NCBI GenBank assembly: GCA_964639275.1
Contig: CAZXCQ010000270.1
Location: 1 to 8,529, forward strand
Direction: 5' to 3'
Source of the DNA: CAZXCQ01 sp964639275
GTDB lineage: Bacteria; Desulfobacterota; DSM-4660; Desulfatiglandales; Desulfatiglandaceae
Length of the DNA stretch: 8,529 nucleotides
Below the pieces are notes generated by a model. It did not search any database. It was not told the origin of the DNA and was given only the letters and a program-made list of their open reading frames with translations. The number at the start of each line of letters is the position of its first letter. The first letter of the stretch is position 1. Of the stretch, positions 1-5,080 are shown one piece after another. A program made the translations under genes and the position numbers.

Positions 1-14
1 GGGGACAAAAATGC

Positions 15-47
15 AACCTTGAACCCTGAACCTTTGAACCCGTGAAC
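15..47 (+). repeat. Period-7/8 GAACC-type short repeat array (left copy)
   Basis: The trinucleotide AAC recurs at 15, 22, 29, 37 and 45, giving spacings of 7, 7, 8 and 8, with units such as CCTTGAA, CCCTGAA and CCTTTGAA. The array lies about 60 bp before the start codon of the alpha/beta hydrolase gene. A very similar array occurs in inverted orientation at 8481-8505, in front of kdsD. Degenerate arrays of this kind are, as I recall, frequent in intergenic DNA of Desulfobacterota genomes. Its function is unknown to me; it could be a regulatory element, a slippage-generated repeat or a relic of a mobile repeat. Confidence 0.6.
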
Positions 48-92
48 GGCTACCTAAATTTGTACCAATTATCAAAAAGCCCGATTTTAGAC

Positions 93-100
93 AGAGGAGA
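93..100 (+). promoter_or_regulatory. Strong ribosome binding site fixing the hydrolase start
   Basis: AGAGGAGA ends 7 nt before ATG 108. This near-consensus Shine-Dalgarno selects 108 over the in-frame upstream codon at 42, which lies inside the repeat array and would add 22 residues unlike the family. Confidence 0.75.
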
Positions 101-107
101 TCGACCA

Positions 108-482
108 ATGCCCAGGGCGAGGATAGGAGAAATTCACCTCAACTATGAGGAATATGGCCAGGGGACGCCATTGGTGATGATCCTGGGTCTGGGACAGGAC
201 CTTGCGACGTGGGGTTTTCAGATTCCGGAATTTTCGAAGCATTTCAGGGTGATTGCCTTTGATAATCGTGACGCAGGAGCGAGTTCCCAGTGCACCGGAC
301 CGTATGACACAGAGATGATGGCGAAAGATACCATGGATCTCATGGACCACCTGGGGATTAAACGCGCTCATGTGCTGGGGACCTCCATGGGAGGCATGAT
401 CGCGCAGCATGTCGCCCTCACGTTTCCAGAAAGGGTCATAAGCCTGATACTCGCCAGCACCACCTCATGGGGGGAGGGGTGA
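108..482 (+). CDS. Alpha/beta hydrolase, N-terminal part, ended by an in-frame TGA
   Basis: This encodes the first 124 residues of an alpha/beta-hydrolase-fold protein. Visible features are the beta-strand and oxyanion region (VMILGLGQD, residues 23-31), the FDNRDAGAS segment (51-59) typical of the family, and the nucleophile elbow GTSMGG with Ser93. The acid and base of the triad are missing here and lie in the next ORF in the same frame (489-914). Reading through TGA 480-482 would give a normal 268-residue hydrolase over 108-914. The substrate is unknown; esterase, lactonase or C-C hydrolase are all possible. Explanations for the stop are a recent nonsense mutation (CGA to TGA is one transition), a base-call error, recoding, or a genuinely split protein. 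The rest of the frame is undamaged, so any mutation is recent. Confidence 0.8.
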   Translation: MPRARIGEIHLNYEEYGQGTPLVMILGLGQDLATWGFQIPEFSKHFRVIAFDNRDAGASSQCTGPYDTEMMAKDTMDLMDHLGIKRAHVLGTSMGGMIAQHVALTFPERVISLILASTTSWGEG

Positions 483-515
483 ATAAGGGTGCTGTATAAC
501 TCCTGGAGGGAGTAT
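480..515 (+). other. In-frame TGA followed by a SECIS-like hairpin
   Basis: TGA at 480-482 is the only stop in the frame from 108 to 911. Downstream, ACTCC (499-503) pairs with GGAGT (509-513) around the loop TGGAG (504-508). The stem can extend with AT (496-497) and AT (514-515) if A498 is bulged. The loop starts 21 nt after the TGA and carries G at its second position, which fits the loose bacterial SECIS description I remember. Against selenocysteine: residue 125 lies away from the catalytic triad, and I know of no Sec or Cys at this site in the family. The hairpin may be chance. Confidence 0.25.
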
Positions 516-914
516 CTGGACGGCTCGGGAAGACCCGGTTCTGCCCCGGCAATCATGCCCTGGCTCTTTTCCAGGCAATTTCGAAAGGAACATCCCGAAA
601 AGGTCAGAGAAATCAGGGAACGTCTGGGGGGGCACTATATCTCGCGTAACTCCGGGGCATTCGAGAGGCAGGTCAAGGCCAACATCTCGACCGATACCAG
701 GGGACGTCTGGGCCAGGTGAGGGTACCGACGCTGATCGTGGTGGGCGAACATGATGAGCTCACCCCTCCCAGGATGGCCAGAGAGCTGGAGGCGGAGATC
801 CCCAATGCCAAACTGGTGATCTTTAAAAGAGGGGGTCACGGTTTGTACTGGGAGGTGCCAAAGCTGTTCAATCAGGCGGTATTGGATTTTCTGAAGGCCC
901 AGACCGGGTGCTAG
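489..914 (+). CDS. Alpha/beta hydrolase, C-terminal part (same frame after the TGA)
   Basis: This continues the hydrolase frame as 141 codons from GTG 489. It holds the lid/cap helices (PWLFSRQFRKEHPEK) and the last strands with the remaining catalytic residues. Using read-through numbering, these are Asp216 in VVGEHDELTPP and His244 in GGHGLYWE. GGAGG at 473-477, 11 nt before GTG 489, could let ribosomes restart and make this half as its own polypeptide, but the family normally works as one chain of about 270 residues. More likely it is the distal part of one interrupted gene. Its stop codon TAG (912-914) overlaps by 4 nt the stop of the convergent Fe-S gene. Confidence 0.75.
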   Translation: MLYNSWREYLDGSGRPGSAPAIMPWLFSRQFRKEHPEKVREIRERLGGHYISRNSGAFERQVKANISTDTRGRLGQVRVPTLIVVGEHDELTPPRMARELEAEIPNAKLVIFKRGGHGLYWEVPKLFNQAVLDFLKAQTGC

Positions 915-1789
915 ATCTCAACGTCTTCCCTGGTGGGGATTTTGGATTCACAGGGGACATCTGTCTGGCACAGGCCACAGCCTCGCCCCTTAAAGCCGTA
1001 ATGGGATCTGATGTATTTGGGGGCGACGGTCCTGACGTGCTTGGCACACCGGGTCTTGTCGTGGCCGGTCTCGGTGATGGCATCGGCCGGACAGCGGGAA
1101 ATACACTTTCCGCAGATTCCCTCTGTGAAGAAGAGACAGTAGGCATGGTGATTTTGATAGGGTCTGGGTGTGGGCGGAATCCCGATTCTTGCAACCACGG
1201 AGCCTGTGCGCATGGCCTTTCCCAGGGGGGTGATCAGACCATCGCAGAGCCCGAATGTCCCCAGGCCGGATGCAAAGGCGGCGTGACGCTCCGACCAGGT
1301 AGAGGCAATCGTGTACTTATCAGACCTTTTCCTGGCCCATCTTGGTGAGAGCACGGGGGCCAGGGCTTCGTACCCATTGTCCCGGAGGGCGCTCACAACC
1401 CGGTTTCTGAGCCAAACATTAAACACCTCACCATAGATGCGGGCCCGTGCCCACCGCTCTGAAGGATAGACCGTCTGTTCGCGGTTATCCTTCTTGGTGG
1501 CCTCGGTCTGGGGCAGGACCCAGCTGATGACGGTCAGTTCGTCCGGATTCACAATCCGTCCGGGGAACGTCTGGGTGAATATCTCGTGGGGTGTCCAGTG
1601 AAAAGGTCCGACATGTGCCTTGTAGGCCTGGTAAAGCGGGTCATCCCCTCTTGAAAAACCCACAAGGGGATTTCCAAAGGCCTTTTCGTTGTGCTGGTCC
1701 TTGAGGGTGTTCTCAGGCGATTGCTCCACAAAATCGTTGATGACCAAACGAAGCCAGGCACCCGGATCTGCCATCCGCCCTGTGGACAT
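911..1789 (-). CDS. QueG-like (COG1600-type) iron-sulfur protein
   Basis: This 292-residue protein resembles the epoxyqueuosine reductase/reductive-dehalogenase-like family in its C-terminal half. A conserved core WSERHAAFASGLGTFGL (165-181) is followed by GLITPLGKAMRTGSVV (184-199). A ferredoxin-like region has Cys226, Cys229 and Cys233-Pro (CGKCISRCP), then Cys248, and Cys271, Cys274 and Cys280 (CGLCQTDVPC), consistent with two 4Fe-4S clusters. True QueG uses cobalamin and is longer in many species, so a function in tRNA queuosine synthesis is not established; a relative with another substrate is equally possible. There is no signal peptide or membrane helix, so it is probably cytoplasmic. 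The start ATG 1789 has AGGGGG 5 nt upstream. A well-formed promoter lies at 1892-1920. It appears monocistronic. Confidence 0.8.
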   Translation of the reverse strand: MSTGRMADPGAWLRLVINDFVEQSPENTLKDQHNEKAFGNPLVGFSRGDDPLYQAYKAHVGPFHWTPHEIFTQTFPGRIVNPDELTVISWVLPQTEATKKDNREQTVYPSERWARARIYGEVFNVWLRNRVVSALRDNGYEALAPVLSPRWARKRSDKYTIASTWSERHAAFASGLGTFGLCDGLITPLGKAMRTGSVVARIGIPPTPRPYQNHHAYCLFFTEGICGKCISRCPADAITETGHDKTRCAKHVRTVAPKYIRSHYGFKGRGCGLCQTDVPCESKIPTREDVEI

Positions 1790-2064
1790 GGTTGCCCCCT
1801 AATTGTATGGTAGTCAGTGCCAACGAGATATTTGTTTGAAATTCACGTGTTTAAAGAGAACTCTGGACCCTGATGTTCAAATAACGATGGCAGGATATCG
1901 TAACTGGCTCTATTTGTCAAAAAATTTGATGGATTGCAGAACATATTCATTTGGCACCGGCGGGCCTTTACTGCCCGTTGAAGGGGGTGCACCGTGAGGG
2001 ACGGGATCTCAAAGGCGGTTGCGTATTTGCGTATGAATAGGGGCGGCCGCCTTCTCTCCAGAGG
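1790..2064. other. Non-coding gap between two minus-strand genes
   Basis: These 275 bp hold the promoter above, a 5-bp GC hairpin (CGGGC 1961-1965 with GCCCG 1973-1977) without a T tract, an 8-bp tandem duplication TTGCGTAT (2019-2026 and 2027-2034), and the 10-bp palindrome GGCGGCCGCC (2042-2051). I see no convincing gene. The hairpin or the palindrome might help end the methyltransferase transcript, but neither looks like a standard intrinsic terminator. Confidence 0.5.
1892..1920 (-). promoter_or_regulatory. Sigma-70-type promoter for the QueG-like gene
   Basis: On the minus strand TTGACA (1915-1920, a perfect -35) is followed by a 17-bp spacer and TATCCT (1892-1897, 4 of 6 to the -10 consensus). 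Transcription would begin near 1885 and give a leader of about 95 nt before ATG 1789. Confidence 0.55.
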
Positions 2065-2733
2065 TCATGGGGCTGCAGGCGGTTTGAATGATCCTTGAAG
2101 GGTGTGCCGTGAGTCGCGCTTAACACTCCATATATAGTAGTATCTTGAATCCAGTTTGCAGGTTGGCGTATCAATGATGGAAAACCCGTTTGATTCGATC
2201 ATGTCTCTAAAGCTCTCCACATTCGATCTCAGGGTATTCTCCTGAATCACCAATGATCCATCCTGATCCAGGAATTGACCGACATCTTCATAAAACTGCC
2301 TGTGAATGGCCCAGTCTTTGTTCAGATAGATGATCTCCGGACTGATCTTTTTGACGCACTTATACTCAAAGTGCGGGGGATTTGCCACCACGAGATTCCA
2401 TCTTTCAGAAGACGGGATGTCTTTCAGATTGTCTGACAGATACACCGTGACCTGGCCTTCAAGTCTGTTTTCACGGATAGTCTTTTTGCACGCCTCAACC
2501 GCCAATGGATTGATATCAGCCAGGCACAGGGTGTCACAGAGACCATGGGCCAAAAGAGAAAAGCCGATAAATCCCGGCCCTGAACACCACTCAAATATCC
2601 TCTGTTGAGGAGGAAAGTTTTTGCTTATGAAATCGATATAATCCTGGCCAAAACTGCCGCCCCCGCCGTCCAGTTCCCTGGTGTAATAAACCTTGATTCC
2701 ATTAAATTCCAGATAGCTGTTAAGATCCGCCAT
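2065..2733 (-). CDS. Class I SAM-dependent methyltransferase (MTS/HemK-like)
   Basis: This 222-residue cytoplasmic protein has the Rossmann methyltransferase pattern in order. Motif I is IFEWCSGPGFIG (46-57), the acidic end of strand 2 is LADINPLAVEACKKTIREN (71-89, Asp73), Asp101 is a likely adenine contact, and motif IV is VVANPPH (115-121). An NPP motif is typical of enzymes that methylate planar nitrogens, such as the amide or exocyclic amines in PrmC, RsmC and N6-adenine enzymes. Here the fourth residue is His instead of the usual Tyr or Phe. The glycine-rich stretch DGGGGSFGQDYIDF (22-35) may hold the substrate or cofactor. The target is unknown. ATG 2733 is preceded by GGGGG about 5 nt upstream and by a good promoter at 2801-2829. 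The end (SRHTLQGSFKPPAAP) looks disordered. Confidence 0.8.
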   Translation of the reverse strand: MADLNSYLEFNGIKVYYTRELDGGGGSFGQDYIDFISKNFPPQQRIFEWCSGPGFIGFSLLAHGLCDTLCLADINPLAVEACKKTIRENRLEGQVTVYLSDNLKDIPSSERWNLVVANPPHFEYKCVKKISPEIIYLNKDWAIHRQFYEDVGQFLDQDGSLVIQENTLRSNVESFRDMIESNGFSIIDTPTCKLDSRYYYIWSVKRDSRHTLQGSFKPPAAP

Positions 2734-2767
2734 TTTATCCCCCGTGTCTTTCTCCTGCTATTTAACG

Positions 2768-2794
2768 AGACGGCAACGAGGCATCGTCTTTTTT
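2768..2794 (+). terminator. Hairpin with T-tract in the divergent intergenic region
   Basis: AGACG (2768-2772) pairs with CGTCT (2785-2789). GC/GC can pair inside, and six T residues run from 2789 to 2794. In plus-strand sense this looks like a short intrinsic terminator, yet no plus-strand gene ends here. In minus-strand sense it would sit at the very 5' end of the methyltransferase mRNA, where it could act as a stabilising leader hairpin. The stem is only 5-7 bp. Confidence 0.3.
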
Positions 2795-2800
2795 GCAAGG

Positions 2801-2829
2801 AGTATAGAAAATTTGCGCTTGTGAGACAA
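2801..2829 (-). promoter_or_regulatory. Sigma-70-type promoter for the methyltransferase
   Basis: Minus-strand TTGTCT (2824-2829, 4 of 6) is followed by a 17-bp spacer and TATACT (2801-2806, 5 of 6). The predicted start near 2794 leaves a leader of about 60 nt that begins with the hairpin at 2768-2789. Confidence 0.5.
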
Positions 2830-2870
2830 GGGTAAAGGAGATAAATTGACCCGGGTTGAATACATTTTGT

Positions 2871-2898
2871 TTGACTTCTTCTGCTAATGTGAAATTAT
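2871..2898 (+). promoter_or_regulatory. Candidate promoter for the exonuclease gene
   Basis: TTGACT (2871-2876, 5 of 6) and AATTAT (2893-2898, 4 of 6) are separated by 16 bp. Transcription would start near 2905, about 46 nt before ATG 2952. This argues against the upstream TTG codon at 2856. Confidence 0.3.
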
Positions 2899-2951
2899 GC
2901 TCATTTGGGGATGTTTCTGGGGGCAGCGAGGGGGCGGAAAGAGAAATCCGG

Positions 2952-3701
2952 ATGCTGGAACAGACCTTTATCCATATTCAGGGGATCGGAAAAAAGACCG
3001 AGAGAGGGCTCTGGGCCCGGGGAATCCGGACCTGGCAAGACTTTGTTGATCACAGGGGAACCGTCTTTTCTCCCTCAAGGGACAGCATGATCCGGCAGGA
3101 AATCGAGTCATCGATCGAACACCGGGATAATATCGGCTATTTTGCGGAGAGGCTTTCATCGGGGGATTTGTGGCGGACTTTTGATGCCTTTAGGGCGAAG
3201 GCGGTCTATCTGGATATAGAGACGAGCGGGGGCTATCAGGGTGTGGACGAGATAACCATGATTGGGCTCTACAATGGTGACAGGGTCGAGACCTTTGTAA
3301 ACGGGATCGATCTGGACGAATTCGAACTGGCGATCACCGGATATGAACTGGTGATTACCTTTAGCGGGTCTAACTTTGACCTGCCGTTTATTCGTCGCTG
3401 GTTCCCGGGTATCTCGCTGCCTCCGGCCCACATCGATCTCCGGTTTTTGTTAAAGAGGCTGGGGTACCGGGGTGGCCTCAAGAAGATTGAGAAGGATCTG
3501 GGGGTTATCCGCAACCCCGAGATCGATGGCATGAACGGATACGATGCGGTCATGTTATGGAGGGCCTATCAGTGGGGAGACACAGATGCCCTGGAGCGCT
3601 TGATCCAGTATAATACGGCGGATATCGTTAACCTGGAATACCTGATGTTGATGGGGTACCGGGAGATGAAGGCGCGGGAATTGGCGGGTCTACCTGGCTA
3701 A
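2952..3701 (+). CDS. YprB-like RNase H-fold (DEDD) exonuclease domain protein
   Basis: This 249-residue protein belongs to the YprB/RNase_H_2 group of DEDD nucleases. The N-terminus (IQGIGKKTERGLWARGIRTWQDF, 9-31) resembles a helix-hairpin-helix DNA-binding element. The nuclease domain follows with Asp88 and Glu90 (YLDIETSG, ExoI), Asp143 (SNFDLPFI, ExoII), Asp162 in HIDLRFLLKRLGYRGGLKKIE, and Tyr220 and Asp224 (QYNTADIVNLEYL, ExoIII). The acidic set and the Y-x3-D spacing predict a metal-dependent 3'-5' exonuclease. Its substrate, single-stranded DNA or RNA, is not known from sequence. ATG 2952 is preferred because the family starts near the HhH element. A TTG at 2856 would add 32 unrelated residues and lie upstream of the promoter. 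The ribosome site is weak (GGAAAGAG). All catalytic residues are present. Confidence 0.8.
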   Translation: MLEQTFIHIQGIGKKTERGLWARGIRTWQDFVDHRGTVFSPSRDSMIRQEIESSIEHRDNIGYFAERLSSGDLWRTFDAFRAKAVYLDIETSGGYQGVDEITMIGLYNGDRVETFVNGIDLDEFELAITGYELVITFSGSNFDLPFIRRWFPGISLPPAHIDLRFLLKRLGYRGGLKKIEKDLGVIRNPEIDGMNGYDAVMLWRAYQWGDTDALERLIQYNTADIVNLEYLMLMGYREMKARELAGLPG

Positions 3702-3822
3702 CGGCTCGCTCTAAGGGCTTGCTCAAACCGAAACCAAACAAGAGTCTCTCGCCCCGGTTAAGAGGGTGCTAAAGCAATTTAATGTTGACCGGTATGGAAG
3801 GCCGGCGCAGGATTGAATAGAT

Positions 3823-4905
3823 GTGAGAGGCCTTATCCTAAAATTCTGTGCCCTGGGGGGGATGCTGCTGGGACTGCCCCTGCTGGGGGTCTCTCTGGCA
3901 GGTCTCCCGGTTGGACGCTATCTGGAATTCCCCCCCCGGACGCGGTATCTGGATCATGCCCCATTCTCGTGGGTTGCATTCGGGATTTACGGCTTTCTGA
4001 TTTTTGTCATGGTTGTCCCCTTTCTCGTGAGGGGGCTGGGAGCCGGGAGGCCACAGAAGGTCGAGGTCCCAAAAGGCCGTCATCTGCCCTGGTGGGGATG
4101 GGTTGGGGTCTTAACAGGTCTGATCACATGGGCCTTGGCATGGACACGCTTTTCCTGGTTCGCTGACTTTCAACCACACACCTTTACCCCCCTCTGGCTC
4201 TCTTACATCCTGGTCATCAACGCCCTGACCTATAGACGTGATGGGCACTGTATGATGATCGACCGGCCCGGATCTTTTCTCCTCCTCTTCCCGGTCAGCG
4301 CGGCATTCTGGTGGTTTTTTGAATATCTAAACAGGTTTGTCCAGAACTGGTACTATGTCGCAGTGGATTACAGCCCATGGGAGTATTTCTGTCACTCAAC
4401 CCTTTCTTTTTCTACCGTGCTCCCGGCGGTCCTCGGGACGCGCGAATGGATGCTTGGGTTTTCATGGCTCGAGGGAGGCTTTAGGGGTTTTGTGTCGATC
4501 AAACCTCTCCGGCCCAAGACCCTGGCGTGGGCCGGCTTACTGATCTCCGGGGCAGGCCTGGCAGGGATCGGCGTGTGGCCCAATTATCTTTTTCCCCTGC
4601 CCTGGGTGTCTCCTCTCCTTTTTTTTGTCTCCCTCCAGGCCCTTCTGGGGGGACCCCATGCCCTGGCAGGTGTGACCAGAGGAGACTGGCGTCCTGTCAT
4701 TTCCTCGGCACTGGCCGCACTTTTTTGTGGGTTCTTCTGGGAGATGTGGAATTATTACAGCCTGGTAAAATGGGTGTATGCCATCCCTCTCGTTGATCGA
4801 TACCGGATCTTTGAGATGCCGATCCTGGGTTATGCCGGATATCTACCCTTTGGGCTGGAGTGTGTTGTTATCGGAGAGATCCTGGAATCCACCACTCGGA
4901 GGTGA
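3823..4905 (+). CDS. Polytopic inner-membrane protein of unknown function
   Basis: This 360-residue, strongly hydrophobic protein has about ten likely membrane segments, near residues 6-28, 48-70, 89-107, 121-136, 149-168, 187-206, 232-253, 258-281, 294-313 and 335-352. Conserved-looking polar and aromatic motifs lie in or next to membranes: FFEYLNRFVQNWYY around 165 and, near the C-terminus, FFWEMWNYYSLVKWVY followed by FEMPILGYAGYLPFGLEC. This style, with Glu and Trp inside helices, suggests an enzyme or transporter, but I cannot name the family. A distant look of lycopene-cyclase-like membrane proteins is only an impression. The start is uncertain: GTG 3823 has a poor ribosome site (CAGGA about 10 nt upstream), while ATG 3862 follows a G run but would cut the first helix. 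It stands alone, 121 bp after the exonuclease gene and 175 bp before the HD-GYP gene. Confidence 0.75.
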   Translation: MRGLILKFCALGGMLLGLPLLGVSLAGLPVGRYLEFPPRTRYLDHAPFSWVAFGIYGFLIFVMVVPFLVRGLGAGRPQKVEVPKGRHLPWWGWVGVLTGLITWALAWTRFSWFADFQPHTFTPLWLSYILVINALTYRRDGHCMMIDRPGSFLLLFPVSAAFWWFFEYLNRFVQNWYYVAVDYSPWEYFCHSTLSFSTVLPAVLGTREWMLGFSWLEGGFRGFVSIKPLRPKTLAWAGLLISGAGLAGIGVWPNYLFPLPWVSPLLFFVSLQALLGGPHALAGVTRGDWRPVISSALAALFCGFFWEMWNYYSLVKWVYAIPLVDRYRIFEMPILGYAGYLPFGLECVVIGEILESTTRR

Positions 4906-5009
4906 CCCGGGAGAATATCGCCCTGACAAACCAGTTTGAATGGCCGGGGGAATTTGCCTGGCTTGCCACAGACATGGAAAGGCGGTATCTTGGTGCTATC
5001 GGCAGAGTG

Positions 5010-5039
5010 TTGATAAAGAATGTGTGCTGGGTTTTTAAA
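5010..5039 (+). promoter_or_regulatory. Candidate promoter for the FHA/HD-GYP gene
   Basis: TTGATA (5010-5015, 5 of 6) and TTTAAA (5034-5039, 4 of 6) are separated by 18 bp. Transcription would start near 5046, leaving a leader of about 35 nt before ATG 5081. This fits separate transcription from the membrane-protein gene. Confidence 0.4.
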
Positions 5040-5080
5040 TCATGCAATGACATCGACTGAAAGGTGATACAATCATAAAG

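Noticed and set aside
908..1348. A 146-codon plus-strand open frame opposite the QueG-like gene
   Set aside because: It lies wholly antisense to a gene with clear Fe-S motifs; its protein shows no domain pattern and there is no ribosome site.
1961..1977. GC hairpin CGGGC/GCCCG as a terminator for the methyltransferase gene
   Set aside because: The stem is only 5 bp, there is no T tract on the minus strand, and it lies about 90 bp beyond the stop codon.
1803..1997. A 64-codon plus-strand open frame in the 1790-2064 gap
   Set aside because: It has no ribosome binding site or recognisable features, and it overlaps the promoter of the minus-strand gene.
2605..2835. A 76-codon plus-strand open frame across the methyltransferase start and leader
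   Set aside because: It is mostly antisense to the methyltransferase N-terminus, and it reads through the T-tract hairpin.
2856..2951. N-terminal extension of the exonuclease from TTG 2856
   Set aside because: The ribosome site would be about 16 nt away, the extra 32 residues do not look like the family, and a candidate promoter lies inside.
3785..3818. TTGACC and TTGAAT as a promoter for the membrane-protein gene
   Set aside because: The spacer would be 22 bp and transcription would begin at or after the start codon.
4860..5060. A 66-codon plus-strand open frame overlapping the end of the membrane-protein gene
   Set aside because: Its first part is out of frame within the membrane gene and its last part covers the candidate HD-GYP promoter; there is no Shine-Dalgarno and no family resemblance.
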